Assembly: GCA_046094505.1 (NCBI GenBank)
Contig: JBJTHN010000031.1
Location: forward strand, 1-23,147
Length of the DNA stretch: 23,147 bases
Source of the DNA: RFTU01 sp046094505
Lineage (GTDB): Bacteria; Pseudomonadota; Gammaproteobacteria; Burkholderiales; Burkholderiaceae_C
Direction: 5' to 3'
Positions 1 to 8,281 of this stretch are shown one piece after another. Every line of letters begins with the position of its first letter. Position 1 is the first letter of the stretch. The notes under the pieces are model-generated. The model saw only the letters and a program-made list of their open reading frames with translations, ran no database searches and was not told the DNA's origin. Both the position numbers and the translations under genes were made by a program.

Positions 1-151
1 CTTCCGGCGTACCGATGACTTTGCAGAAGTCCTGCTTGGCGAACTCATGCTTCTTGAGGTTGCTACGGCTGGAGAGCGGCAGGTTAATACCCCGCCAGTC
101 TTGGGCTCTAGGAGCGGTGTTTCTCACCCAGCTCACCCGACGATGTCTTGC
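1..151. other. Left edge, no gene supported
   Basis: No gene can be supported here. On the minus strand one frame stays open from about 150 to the window edge and encodes a short polar peptide containing AQDWRGINLP, but it has no clear start and I recognise no family. It is probably the target sequence, or a broken gene, next to the IS21-like end that begins at about 152. Confidence 0.4.
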
Positions 152-225
152 TGTTGACGATCACCTAGAACGGACCCGGCGCAATCGTTCAAATCTGACC
201 CACCCCAAGGCTACCCAATGGCGGC
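152..225. repeat. IS21-family-like terminal end with short internal repeats
   Basis: The stretch begins TGTTGACGATCACCTAGAAC and goes on to a degenerate second copy (AATCGTTCAAATCTGACCC). IS21-family elements typically begin with TG and carry several related repeats ending in GACCC/GGGTCA at each end. Its place directly downstream of an istB C-terminus on the minus strand fits the istB-proximal end of such an element. The exact boundary and any target duplication were not established. Confidence 0.5.
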
Positions 226-411
226 CTAGTCTGTGGATAAATCGAGTTCCTGCTCGTCTGTTTGAGCTTCTTTCTTTCGTGAGGGTTTGGTTCTGGTACG
301 GCCTGCCGTTACGGTATTCCTGCTGTGCTTGAAGCGCCTAGACTCATTGCCCGTCTCAACGATGTGGCAGTGATAGGTCAGCCGGTCCAGTAGCGTCGTT
401 GTCATCTTGGA
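226..411 (-). pseudogene. istB: C-terminal remnant of IstB-like IS21 helper ATPase
   Basis: The minus strand encodes SKMTTTLLDRLTYHCHIVET followed by GNESRRFKHS. This is the C-terminal signature of IstB, the AAA+ transposition helper of IS21-family elements. Only about the last 60 residues remain of a protein that is normally about 250 residues long. The Walker A and B motifs are absent, and upstream of about 411 the frame runs into unrelated sequence. No istA is visible. The remnant therefore cannot support transposition. It marks past IS activity, and probably a recombination edge, next to the catabolic cluster. I am confident about the family and less sure of the exact left limit of the homology. 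Confidence 0.65.
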
Positions 412-559
412 CTCAGCACGATAGAGCGGCAACGTGGCTCAGAATTCAACGTGATCACTGGCTCAGTTGTGCTGATGAATCAACAAGCCCAGGTCATGAG
501 GAACATCGGCTCGACGCCATTCGACCGAGCGGTCACCGAGTCTTGAGGTGTGAAGCGTT
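412..559. other. Gene-free stretch with possible IS-derived repeats
   Basis: This gap lies between the istB remnant and the regulator gene. TGGCTCAG occurs twice (about 436 and 461), in a spacing like the multiple terminal repeats of IS21-type elements. On the minus strand an open stretch ends in a peptide DVPHDLGLLIHQHN and then a stop near 475. It looks like the tail of a lost gene, but I do not recognise it. No terminator hairpin with a T tract was seen after the regulator gene. Confidence 0.3.
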
Positions 560-1246
560 TTAGGCACTTATTCGCCTGATCCCTTGGAGCTGATGCAGCG
601 TTATCCCTCGAGCTTGCACCTTGCTGTGTTCGATATGACTGGCCAAGAGCAGGAGTGCTGGCTGTGACCTTCTCTGAATCACGGCGCGCAGAATCTTGGC
701 GTGTTCGATGTAGGTGGCTTCGATCCGATCAGGACGCGTGAAGTCTAGGCGGCGCACGATTCGTATTCGCTCGGTGACATCTCGGTGCACGCGAGCCATC
801 TCATCGTTGCCCGCAGCTTGCATCAGGAGGGTGTGGAAAGCCTCGTCCAAGTGGCCTACCGAAGGACCATCCGTCAGGCGGTCAGCGGATGCTACCAGCC
901 AGACGGCCTTGAGCTCTGCGAGCTCCGGTGGGTCCTCCTCGCGTTCGCATACCCGCTCCAGCGCCCAACGCTCGAGTACCACGCGCAAGTCATACAGCTG
1001 CTCGATGCGATCAAAATCAATCGGCAGAACGAACCACCCGGTTTTGGGTTCTACATCGATACGGCGCTCCGTTCGAAGGCGGAACAGCGCCTCTCGTACC
1101 GGGGTTCGACTCACTCCCAAGCGGTCGCCGATTTCGACCTCCGAGCGGCGCTGGCCAGGGACCCAGACGAACTCGTCGAGTTCAGTCCTGAGTTGCTCAT
1201 ACACCTGGGAAGCAAGGTTGTGGCGTTCCAACGTAATGGGACTCAT
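560..1246 (-). CDS. GntR-family transcriptional regulator, FCD (FadR-type) subfamily
   Basis: This is a 228-residue DNA-binding regulator, normal length for the family. The winged helix-turn-helix occupies about residues 10-75; the recognition region reads RLGVSRTPVREALFRLR and is followed by the wing EPKTGWFV. The rest is the all-helical FCD effector domain. It has the typical D-x-x-FH, AAGND, IEHAKILRAV and SHIEH blocks, whose Asp and His residues usually bind a metal that contacts a carboxylate effector. It is the last gene of the leftward block, 75 nt after dppF, and may also have its own promoter. It is the obvious candidate for the repressor that senses an intermediate of the pathway. 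A GntR-like palindrome upstream of atzF (18279-18288) is its best target candidate. The start has no strong Shine-Dalgarno sequence, so the N-terminus is moderately certain. Confidence 0.9.
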   Translation of the reverse strand: MSPITLERHNLASQVYEQLRTELDEFVWVPGQRRSEVEIGDRLGVSRTPVREALFRLRTERRIDVEPKTGWFVLPIDFDRIEQLYDLRVVLERWALERVCEREEDPPELAELKAVWLVASADRLTDGPSVGHLDEAFHTLLMQAAGNDEMARVHRDVTERIRIVRRLDFTRPDRIEATYIEHAKILRAVIQRRSQPALLLLASHIEHSKVQARGITLHQLQGIRRISA

Positions 1247-1321
1247 GTTTGACGGATGCTCAGGCTGTGATGATCGATGACTCTGCGATCACCTAAGTGC
1301 TCGGGTGTGAGGGTTGGCTGG

Positions 1322-2329
1322 TTAAGTTGAGGGAGCTGCTGTGGGCTGCAAAAAGTGGCACGCCGCTCTATGGCGAGCATCATCGCCTACTGTTCGCAAC
1401 AGCGGCGTTTGGCGCGCGCATAAGTCTTGTCCAACTGGGCACCGGCCGTGTAAGCGGCATACCTGTGCGGGAGGATCAATTGGGCTGGCGACCTCGCCGG
1501 TCAGCTTGATTCGCGGGCCCTGTCCGGGAATGGATGAGACCAATGCTCGGGTGTAGGGGTGCTGCGGCGCACGGAATACCTGATCGGATGGCCCCACTTC
1601 GACGATGCGGCCCAGGTACATCACCGCCACGCGATCGGTCAGTAGACGCACCACATTGAGGTCGTGCGATACGAATAGGCAAGACAGGCCGAGCTCCCGG
1701 CGAAGGCGCTGCAGCAACTGCAGTACCACGGCCTGAACCGACACATCCAATGCTGCGGTGGGCTCGTCAAGAATCAAGAGTTTGGGCTGAACGGCAAGTG
1801 CCCTGGCGATACCCACACGGGCCTTCTGACCGCCCGAGAGCTGGTGTGGAAATCGGTCGAGCAGCTCCGACGGCAACCCCACCTGAGCCGCCACTTCCTG
1901 GACCCGTGCCCGTTGCTCTGCGACGCCCAGGGAGGTCAGCCGTGCCAGGGGCTCAGCAATGGTCTGACGCGCGGTGTAGCGGGGGTTCAGGCTGTCGGTA
2001 GGGTCCTGAAACACCATTTGTATGGCGCTGCGTTTTGTCGAGCGCGCAAACCGCAGTGCTGGCGTTTCGCAAAGATCTTCCCCACCAAAGATGATGCGGC
2101 CTTCGCTGGCGTCATGCAGACGCGCGAGCAGGCGAACCAGAGTGGACTTTCCGCACCCGCTTTCACCCACGAGGCCTAAGCTCTCTCCTGGAGCAATTTC
2201 AAGGGAGACATCGTCCACCGCATGCAGGAAGGAACCGCGCTGGCCACTGACCGGGAAGCGCTTGTGTAGGCGCTCGACCTGGAGCAAAGGGGCTGTCGTG
2301 TGGGGGTTGGTCGAGACCGTGGCGCTCAT
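1322..2329 (-). CDS. dppF: Oligopeptide/dipeptide-type ABC transporter ATP-binding protein (DppF-like)
   Basis: This is one of two cytoplasmic ATPases that power the family 5 importer encoded by dppB, dppC and the receptor gene at 14685-16295. Walker A is GESGCGKST (about residues 55-63), the ABC signature is LSGGQKARVGIARAL, and Walker B is LLILDEPTAALD, followed by the H-loop SHDL. The C-terminus carries the oligopeptide-transporter extension with the CRLHGRCPVGQDLC cysteine motif. The start chosen (MSATVSTN) overlaps the dppD stop by 4 nt (ATGA); a longer in-frame reading lies inside dppD and is not needed. Length is 335 residues, normal for DppF/OppF. The cargo cannot be read from the ATPase; from the neighbourhood it is more likely a nitrogen-rich ureide or peptide-like compound than ordinary dipeptides. 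Confidence 0.9.
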   Translation of the reverse strand: MSATVSTNPHTTAPLLQVERLHKRFPVSGQRGSFLHAVDDVSLEIAPGESLGLVGESGCGKSTLVRLLARLHDASEGRIIFGGEDLCETPALRFARSTKRSAIQMVFQDPTDSLNPRYTARQTIAEPLARLTSLGVAEQRARVQEVAAQVGLPSELLDRFPHQLSGGQKARVGIARALAVQPKLLILDEPTAALDVSVQAVVLQLLQRLRRELGLSCLFVSHDLNVVRLLTDRVAVMYLGRIVEVGPSDQVFRAPQHPYTRALVSSIPGQGPRIKLTGEVASPIDPPAQVCRLHGRCPVGQDLCARQTPLLRTVGDDARHRAACHFLQPTAAPST

Positions 2330-3363
2330 GCGGCGGCCTCCTGTGTGGGCGCGGCCGCGTGCAGGGGATGCCAGCAAGCCACGGCGTGGGTGCTTTGCAT
2401 CACCACGGGTGCCGCTTCACGCCGGCAGCGATCGTCGGCCCGCTCACAGCGCTCGGCGAACCGGCAGGCCGGCAGGTCAGAGCGGCGCAAGTCGGGCAAA
2501 TTCCCGGGCACGGGCTTGAGGTCATCGAGCGCGGTACCGGGCCCGGGGGTGGAGCTCAACAAGCGCGAGGTGTAGGGGTGGCGCGGGCGGCTGAAAAGTT
2601 CGGAGGCCGGGCCCGACTCCACCACATGGCCCGCATGCATCACCACCAGGCGATCACAGTAGTCGGCCGCAAGCGCCAGGTCGTGCGTGATGAAGAGGGC
2701 GGCCATCTGGCGTTGGCGCGCCAGGTCGGTGATCAGGTCCATCACCGCCGCCTGCGTGGTCACATCCAGCCCGGTGGTGGGCTCATCGGCAATCAGCAGG
2801 GCCGGTCGGCAGGCCAGGGCCAGCGCGATCATCACCCGCTGGCACATGCCGCCGCTCATCTCGAAGGGGTAGGCCTTCACCCGCCGCTCGGGGTCGGAAA
2901 TGGCCACTTCGCGCAGGGCCTGAACCGCGCGCTGGCGCAGGTTCTGGCCCAGGTCGGGGCCGCGCTGGTGCACATCGCCCGCGGCATGCCGCCGCAGTAC
3001 GTCTTCGATCTGCTGGCCCACGGGACGTATCGGATTGAGCGCGGTGCGGGGGCTCTGAAAGATCATCGAAATCTCGCGGCCACGGACGTCGGCCAGCGTG
3101 GGTTCGTCGGCCTTGAGCAGGTCCAGGCCGCCGAACACGGCGCTGCCGGCGGTGATACGCGCAGCGGCATCGCTGATGCCGAGCATGGCGTAGCTCAACA
3201 CCGACTTGCCCGAACCACTTTCACCCACCAGGCCGACGATCTCCCCGCGGTGGATCTGCAGGTTCACGCCTTCCAAGGCGTGCACCACACCGCTGCGGGT
3301 GCGGAATTCGAGGTCCAGCCCGCTGACATCCAGCAACGGGGGCTGAGCAGACACTTGAGCCAT
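2326..3363 (-). CDS. dppD: Oligopeptide/dipeptide-type ABC transporter ATP-binding protein (DppD-like)
   Basis: This is the second ATPase of the family 5 importer, 345 residues. Walker A is GESGSGKSV (about residues 47-55), and the signature region reads FEMSGGMCQRVMIALAL, a normal variant in DppD/OppD. Walker B is LLIADEPTTGLD and the H-loop is FITHDLALA. The C-terminal extension has the CRFAERCERADDRC cysteine pattern shared with DppF. Its start codon shares one base with the dppC stop (TGATG), and its own stop overlaps the dppF start, so translation of the pair is probably coupled. DppD and DppF are expected to form a heterodimer under the DppB/DppC membrane pair. Confidence 0.92.
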   Translation of the reverse strand: MAQVSAQPPLLDVSGLDLEFRTRSGVVHALEGVNLQIHRGEIVGLVGESGSGKSVLSYAMLGISDAAARITAGSAVFGGLDLLKADEPTLADVRGREISMIFQSPRTALNPIRPVGQQIEDVLRRHAAGDVHQRGPDLGQNLRQRAVQALREVAISDPERRVKAYPFEMSGGMCQRVMIALALACRPALLIADEPTTGLDVTTQAAVMDLITDLARQRQMAALFITHDLALAADYCDRLVVMHAGHVVESGPASELFSRPRHPYTSRLLSSTPGPGTALDDLKPVPGNLPDLRRSDLPACRFAERCERADDRCRREAAPVVMQSTHAVACWHPLHAAAPTQEAAA

Positions 3364-4220
3364 CAGGTGCGCCTCCGAGGGTCGAACAGGTCACGCAGCG
3401 CATCACCCAAGAGGTTGAAGGTGAACACCGCCAGCATCAGCGCCGCGCCCGGGAACAAGCTCACCCACCATTCACCCGAGACGATGAACTGAGCGCCTTC
3501 GGCCACCAGGATGCCCCACTCGGCTTCCGGTGGTCGCACGCCCAGGCCGATGAAGGAAAGGCCGGCCGCATTCAGAATCGCCCAGCCCATGTTCAGGCTC
3601 ACCTGCACCATGGCCGGCGGCAGCGCATTGGGGAACAGATGAAAGGCGAGGATGCGCGCGTCGGAGTTGCCCGACAGGCGTGCGGCCTCGACCCAACCAG
3701 CCTCGCGGCGGATGTTGGCCTCTGCGCGCGCCACGCGGATGTAGAAGGGCAGATTGATGAGGGCCGTGGCCAGCACGATGTTGCCCACCGTGTTGCCCAA
3801 GGCTGCCACGATGCCCATGGCCAGCACGAACAAGGGGAAGGCCATGATGGTGTCGGACAGGCGCGTGACACTGCGCTCCCACCAGCCGCCGAAGAAGCCG
3901 GCCGCCAGGCCCAGCGGCACGCCCACCGCAAAGGACAGCACCACGGAAGACACCGCAATGCCCAGGTCCATACGCGTGGCCACCACCACGCGCGAGAAGA
4001 TGTCTCGACCCAGTGCGTCGGTACCAAACCAATGAGCGCTGGAAGGAGGCTGCAAAGCCGACTCCGCCTTGCTGGCCAGGGGGTCGTAGGGCACGATGAA
4101 CGGACCGATGAGCGCCAAAACCACCAACAAGGCGAACAACAGAGCGGCCATCAGCGTGACCGGGTTTTCGCCAAGCACGTGACGGGCATGAGACCACCAG
4201 CTGGACTGCTGCGCACTCAT
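3363..4220 (-). CDS. dppC: Oligopeptide/dipeptide-type ABC transporter permease (DppC-like)
   Basis: This is an inner-membrane permease of 285 residues. It starts with the OppC/DppC N-terminal region (one membrane segment at about residues 20-45, then PYDPLAS), followed by a further set of membrane segments. The motif HWFGTDALGRDIFSRV just after the first segment is characteristic of DppC proteins. The cytoplasmic EAA loop that docks to the ATPases is EAARLSGNSDARILAFHLFP. It pairs with DppB. The gene overlaps dppB by 4 nt and dppD by 1 nt. Nothing unusual is seen in it. Confidence 0.92.
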   Translation of the reverse strand: MSAQQSSWWSHARHVLGENPVTLMAALLFALLVVLALIGPFIVPYDPLASKAESALQPPSSAHWFGTDALGRDIFSRVVVATRMDLGIAVSSVVLSFAVGVPLGLAAGFFGGWWERSVTRLSDTIMAFPLFVLAMGIVAALGNTVGNIVLATALINLPFYIRVARAEANIRREAGWVEAARLSGNSDARILAFHLFPNALPPAMVQVSLNMGWAILNAAGLSFIGLGVRPPEAEWGILVAEGAQFIVSGEWWVSLFPGAALMLAVFTFNLLGDALRDLFDPRRRT

Positions 4221-5230
4221 GACTCCACCCTCACGCGCGGATCGATCAGCAGGTACAGCACATCGATCAACAGGTTGACGAGCACGAACAGCGCGCCCAT
4301 GGTGAGCACGAAACCCTGCACCGGTGCGTAATCACTGGCCGTGAGGGCATCAATCGCGTAGCTGCCCACGCCGGGCCAGCTGAAAACCTTCTCAACGATG
4401 ACACTGCCGCCCAGCATGAAACCAAACACCATGCCCAGAGTGGTCACGACCGGCAGCAGGGCATTGCGCAAGGCATAGGTGACGAGCACCGTGCCCGAAG
4501 AAAGGCCGCTGGCGCGAGCCGTGCGCACGAAGTCACTGCTGAGCACGGATAGCATCGAGGCGCGGGTCATGCGGGCAATGGGGGCCATCACGAAAATCGC
4601 CATGGTGAAGACTGGCAGCACCAGCTGCTTGGCGGCAGCCCACCAAACAGAAGGGTCACGCGCCAGCGCCGCATCGATCAGGTACAGGCCGGTGTAGGTA
4701 GGCGGTGGCGACCAAATCGGATCGAGCCGGCCCAGCGGTGAGGGTGCCCAACCCAAGAGGAAATAAAACACGTAGGCCAGGAGCAGCCCCGTGAAGAAGA
4801 CCGGCAGCGAGACCCCCGCCGTGGTGATGAGACGGCACAGCTGATCAACCCACGAGCCCTGACGAACGGCAGCCATCACGCCCATGGGAATGGCCACCGC
4901 ACAGGCCACGAACAGCGCGGCCAGCATGATCTCCAGCGTGGCCGGCAGGCGCGAGATCAACTCTTGCTGCACCGGTTGCCCGGTGGTCAGCGAAAGGCCC
5001 AGGTCGCCGCGGGCAAGCTCGGCGAGGTAGCGCCAGAACTGTTCGATCAAGGGCCGATCCAGGCCGAGTTGCTTGCGCACCTCTTCAATGGCCTCCTGGG
5101 TGGCCGCACCGCCGGCGAAATACGCGGCCGGGTCGCCCGGCAGGGCGCGGGTGAGCAGGAAAGTGATGACCACCACGCCCAGCAGGTTGGGCAGGGCAGC
5201 CAGCAGGCGCCTGAAGATGAGGCGGATCAT
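4217..5230 (-). CDS. dppB: Oligopeptide/dipeptide-type ABC transporter permease (DppB-like)
   Basis: This is the inner-membrane permease partner of DppC, 337 residues. The N-terminus MIRLIFRRLLAALPNLLGVV and the following ALPGDPA are typical of DppB. Roughly six membrane segments follow, and the EAA loop reads RTARASGLSSGTVLVTYALR. The C-terminus ends in the usual YLLIDPRVR. The frame stays open far upstream, but that part is read through the neighbouring hydrolase gene in another frame. The start at 5230 overlaps the stop of that hydrolase by 4 nt and places the conserved N-terminus correctly. The gene leads the dppBCDF part of the operon. The matching receptor gene is about 9.5 kb upstream (14685-16295), an unusually wide separation. 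Confidence 0.92.
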   Translation of the reverse strand: MIRLIFRRLLAALPNLLGVVVITFLLTRALPGDPAAYFAGGAATQEAIEEVRKQLGLDRPLIEQFWRYLAELARGDLGLSLTTGQPVQQELISRLPATLEIMLAALFVACAVAIPMGVMAAVRQGSWVDQLCRLITTAGVSLPVFFTGLLLAYVFYFLLGWAPSPLGRLDPIWSPPPTYTGLYLIDAALARDPSVWWAAAKQLVLPVFTMAIFVMAPIARMTRASMLSVLSSDFVRTARASGLSSGTVLVTYALRNALLPVVTTLGMVFGFMLGGSVIVEKVFSWPGVGSYAIDALTASDYAPVQGFVLTMGALFVLVNLLIDVLYLLIDPRVRVES

Positions 5231-6015
5231 CGACCGCCCTCGGCCTGCGGGTTCCCGGCAGGCTGCGGGCTCTGCCCTTGTGTGGGCATCGGCGCGGGCA
5301 TGAGCGCGGCTGTGGGCATTGGATGCGGCAGGGCCTCCAAGACCGACCGCAGCGGTGCGGCCCAACCCACGATGCCCCCTTGCGCCACGATCATCTCGAT
5401 CGTGGCCGCCTTGAACTGCGGGAAGTAGCTGGCCGTGGCCTCCTCCACGAGCAGACAATCGAAGCCGCGGTCATTGGCTTCGCGCATCGTGCTCTGCACG
5501 CACACCTCCGTGGTCACGCCGGCCACCACCAGCTGGGTCACCCCCATGAGGCGCAGCACCTCCATCAGCCGGGTCGCATGGAAGGCGCCCTTTCCGGGCT
5601 TGTCGATCACCGCCTCGCCGGGCAGGGGAGACAGGGCCGGGATGATGTCGCAACCGGGCTCACCGCGCACCAGCAGCCGACCCATGGGGCCTACGTCGCC
5701 GATGCGCAGGGCAGGCTGGCCGCGGTCGCGTTTGGCTGCGGGGCAATCCGACAGGTCCGGCGCATGGGACTCCCGGGTGTGCACGATGGGCCAGCCCAAG
5801 CTTCGCCACGCCTGGAGCAGTGCCCGGGTGGGCTCCACCGCGGCCTGAAGATGAGACACATCATTGCCTAGCGAGGCACCGAAGCCGCCGGGCTCGATGA
5901 AGTCGCGCTGCATGTCGATCACCAGCAGCGCGGCACGGCCTGGGTCGATCTCGAAAGCGAAGGGCCGGGCATTGACGCTCAGGCGCATGGGCATTGGGGG
6001 TGATGCGGCATTCAT
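5227..6015 (-). CDS. Isochorismatase-like cysteine hydrolase, candidate triuret/ureide amidohydrolase
   Basis: This is a cytoplasmic amidohydrolase of the isochorismatase-like fold, 262 residues. The expected catalytic triad is visible: Asp34 in VIDMQRDF, Lys139 in IDKPGKGAF and Cys173 in GVTTEVCVQSTMREANDRG. The general plan follows biuret hydrolase (the gene at 7598-8281), including HTRESHAPDLSD, RGEPGCDIIP and DKPGKG. The pocket-lining stretches differ, though: RGQPALRIGDVGPMGR replaces RSQRIGAGIGDAGPCGR, and EEATASYFPQ replaces EDGTGATDLG. It is therefore probably a paralogue with another linear ureide substrate. Triuret (product carboxybiuret) is attractive because carboxybiuret is the substrate of the AtzGE encoded upstream. 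That assignment is inference; ureidoacrylate or other N-carbamoyl substrates remain possible. The proline-rich C-terminal tail of about 30 residues (PMPTAALMPAPMPTQGQSPQ) is unusual. The gene overlaps both neighbours by 4 nt. Confidence 0.85.
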   Translation of the reverse strand: MNAASPPMPMRLSVNARPFAFEIDPGRAALLVIDMQRDFIEPGGFGASLGNDVSHLQAAVEPTRALLQAWRSLGWPIVHTRESHAPDLSDCPAAKRDRGQPALRIGDVGPMGRLLVRGEPGCDIIPALSPLPGEAVIDKPGKGAFHATRLMEVLRLMGVTQLVVAGVTTEVCVQSTMREANDRGFDCLLVEEATASYFPQFKAATIEMIVAQGGIVGWAAPLRSVLEALPHPMPTAALMPAPMPTQGQSPQPAGNPQAEGGR

Positions 6016-7598
6016 GAGAGGGTTTCAGCCATCGGTTCGGGGGTCTGGTCGTGTCCGCCCATGAAGCGGCCGATCGTCATGCGGTCGGCCTCCTGCGCGG
6101 GGCAACGGTGCACGATGCGCCCTTCGCTCATCACCACGATGTGGTCGGCCAGCGTCAGGAGTTCGTCGAGGTCTTCACTGACCATCAACACGGCGGCTCC
6201 CGCATCGCGCGCATGGCGCAGGCGGCGGTGCACCTCGGCCACGGCGGTGAAATCAAGGCCGAAGGCCGGGTTGCTCACCAGCAGCACATCGGATGGGTCG
6301 CTGAGCTCGCGGGCCAGTACCGCACGCTGCACATTGCCACCGGACAGCGCGGCAATCGGCTCGCGTTCGCTGCGCAGCTTCACAGCGAATTCCTGGGTCA
6401 AGGCCCTCGCCCGCCGGGCCACCTGGCCGAACCGGCGCAGGCCCAGGCCGGCCATGGGCCCTTCATCGAAGGTGCGAAGGCTGATGTTGTCGGCCACGCT
6501 CATGCCCGCCACGCAGGCATTGCGCAGCGGCTCTTCCGGGAGACCCCGCACGCGCAGCGCGCGGTTCTGCGCCCGCGTGGCCCGGTAGTCCTGCCCACCG
6601 ATGAGCACACGACCGCCGGCCCGCGGCCGCTGGCCGCACAGCGCCTCCATCAATTCGCGCTGGCCGTTGCCCGATACGCCGGCCACGCCCACGATCTCGC
6701 CACCGCGCACCGCAAGGTCCATTCCGCGAACCGCGAGGTCGCCGCGGTCGCCGAGCACTTGAAGGCCCTGGATCAGCAATTCAGGCGAGGCACTCTTCGC
6801 ATTTGGTGACGCCGAACCGGCGGGGCCGAGCATGGTGGGGATGACCGGCGGCGCACTCTCAACGGCCTGGGCCTGCCCCACCATCGCAGCTGCAAGGGAG
6901 GCGGCATCGGCCCCGGAGACCGGGCCGGCATCCACCAACTGCCCGCGGCGCAGCACGCTCACTTCATCGGCATAGGCCATCACTTCTCGGAACTTGTGGG
7001 TGATCATTAGCACCGTGGTCTGCCCCGCAGCGCAGCGTTGGCGCAGGGCCTGCAACACCTCGTCGGCCTCCTGCGGCGTGAGCACGGAGGTGGGCTCGTC
7101 CAGGATCAGCAGCCGGGGCTTGAGGTAGAGCTGCTTGAGGATTTCCAGCTTCTGCTTTTCACCGGCCGACAGTTGCGCCGGCGTGAGATGAAGGTCCAGC
7201 CGGAAAGGCGCCTCCTCCATGAAGGCCTGCAGTTCGCGGCGAACCTGCGGCCAGTCGATCACCATCGGAAGCCGACCTCGGGCCATGAGCAGGTTCTCAG
7301 CCACCGTCATGCCGGGCGCGGCGGTGAAGTGCTGGTAGACCATCCCGATGCCCAGCCGGCGGGCTGCGGCCGGGTGTTCGATCACCTGCTCGCGCCCGTC
7401 GATCAGCAGCGAGCCTTCATCGGCTTGGTGGTAGCCGGCCACGCATTTCACCAACGTGCTCTTCCCCGCGCCGTTTTCACCGAGCAGGGCATGCAGGCTG
7501 CCCGCGGCCACCTTGACTGAAACGCCCCGCAGCGCAGTAAAGCCGCCGAAACGCTTGCCCAGATCGATGGTTTCCAGCGACAGGCCGTGCAGGTTCAT
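6012..7598 (-). CDS. BMP/nucleoside-type ABC transporter, double ATP-binding protein
   Basis: This is a tandem ATPase of 528 residues for the importer whose receptor and permeases lie at 9353-12539. The first half has a full Walker A, GENGAGKST (about residues 40-48), the signature LSAGEKQKLEILKQL, Walker B LLILDEPTSVLTPQE and the H-loop ITHKF. The second half has the degenerate P-loop GVSGNGQREL, signature LSGGNVQRAVLAREL and the non-canonical Walker B SNPAFGLDF. One active and one degenerate site is normal for the sugar/nucleoside/BMP class (YufO type). The start at 7598 shares one base with the biuH stop. The ATPase gene is separated from its permeases by amiF and biuH; usually these genes are adjacent, so here the transporter and enzymes are interleaved in one operon. 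Confidence 0.92.
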   Translation of the reverse strand: MNLHGLSLETIDLGKRFGGFTALRGVSVKVAAGSLHALLGENGAGKSTLVKCVAGYHQADEGSLLIDGREQVIEHPAAARRLGIGMVYQHFTAAPGMTVAENLLMARGRLPMVIDWPQVRRELQAFMEEAPFRLDLHLTPAQLSAGEKQKLEILKQLYLKPRLLILDEPTSVLTPQEADEVLQALRQRCAAGQTTVLMITHKFREVMAYADEVSVLRRGQLVDAGPVSGADAASLAAAMVGQAQAVESAPPVIPTMLGPAGSASPNAKSASPELLIQGLQVLGDRGDLAVRGMDLAVRGGEIVGVAGVSGNGQRELMEALCGQRPRAGGRVLIGGQDYRATRAQNRALRVRGLPEEPLRNACVAGMSVADNISLRTFDEGPMAGLGLRRFGQVARRARALTQEFAVKLRSEREPIAALSGGNVQRAVLARELSDPSDVLLVSNPAFGLDFTAVAEVHRRLRHARDAGAAVLMVSEDLDELLTLADHIVVMSEGRIVHRCPAQEADRMTIGRFMGGHDQTPEPMAETLS

Positions 7599-8281
7599 CA
7601 GGCCGCCTGCACCGCTTGAATCACCGCATCGGATGTGGCCACAGCACCAAAGACACCGCCCTGCATCGTCACCATCTTCAGCGCGGCCTGATGGTTGCCC
7701 AGATCGGTGGCGCCGGTGCCGTCTTCGATGATCACGCATTCAAAGCCACGGTCGTTGGCTTCGCGCATGGTGGTGTGCACGCAGACATCGGTGGTGATGC
7801 CGGTGAGCACGAGGTTGCAGATGCCGCGTGTGCGCAGGATCAGCTCGAGGTCGGTTGCGCAGAAGCTGCCCTTGCCGGGCTTGTCGATCACCACCTCGCC
7901 GGGCAGCGGCGCGAGTTCGGGAATGATCTCCCAACCGGGTTCACCCCGCACCAGGATGCGGCCGCAGGGGCCGGCGTCGCCGATGCCCGCGCCGATGCGC
8001 TGCGAGCGCCAGCGCTTGTTCGCCGGCAGGTCCGACAGGTCGCTGCGATGCCCTTCCCGCGTGTGGATGATGTGATAGCCCTTGGCCCGCATGGCCGACA
8101 GCAGTCGCGAAATGGGGCCGATGGGTGCTCGCGTGAGCGAGAGGTCGTAGCCCATCTTGTCGACGTAGCCGCCGATGCCGCAGAAGTCGGTCTGCATGTC
8201 GATCACCACGAGCGCGGTGTTGTCGGGTCGCAGTTGGCCGTCGTAGGGCCAGGGGTAGGGAGTGGATTCGATCGTCTTCAT
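7598..8281 (-). CDS. biuH: Biuret hydrolase (biuret amidohydrolase)
   Basis: The product hydrolyses biuret to allophanate and ammonia (EC 3.5.1.84) in the cytoplasm; AtzF encoded upstream then takes the allophanate. It is a 227-residue isochorismatase-like cysteine hydrolase. From memory it matches the structurally studied Rhizobium leguminosarum BiuH along the whole length. Shared blocks include PYPWPY, LRPDNTAL, IDMQTDFCG, GYDLSL, MRAKGYHIIHTREGH, DLPANKRWRSQRIGAGIGD, DKPGKGSFCATDLEL and TTMREANDRG. The triad Asp28, Lys134 and Cys167 lies at a constant offset of 8 from the reported Asp36, Lys142 and Cys175, which supports orthology. The start shares one base with the amiF stop, and the stop overlaps the ATPase start. 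A search against experimentally tested BiuH proteins would settle it, but I regard the assignment as strong. Confidence 0.9.
   Translation of the reverse strand: MKTIESTPYPWPYDGQLRPDNTALVVIDMQTDFCGIGGYVDKMGYDLSLTRAPIGPISRLLSAMRAKGYHIIHTREGHRSDLSDLPANKRWRSQRIGAGIGDAGPCGRILVRGEPGWEIIPELAPLPGEVVIDKPGKGSFCATDLELILRTRGICNLVLTGITTDVCVHTTMREANDRGFECVIIEDGTGATDLGNHQAALKMVTMQGGVFGAVATSDAVIQAVQAA

Noticed and set aside
532..550. Possible terminator after the GntR gene
   Set aside because: The GACCG/CGGTC match has only a 2-nt centre and no T tract follows on the minus strand.
2359..3492. Long plus-strand open frame opposite dppD
   Set aside because: It is antisense to a clear ABC ATPase gene, its composition is Gly-, Gln- and His-rich as expected of a shadow in GC-rich DNA, and it shows no family motif.
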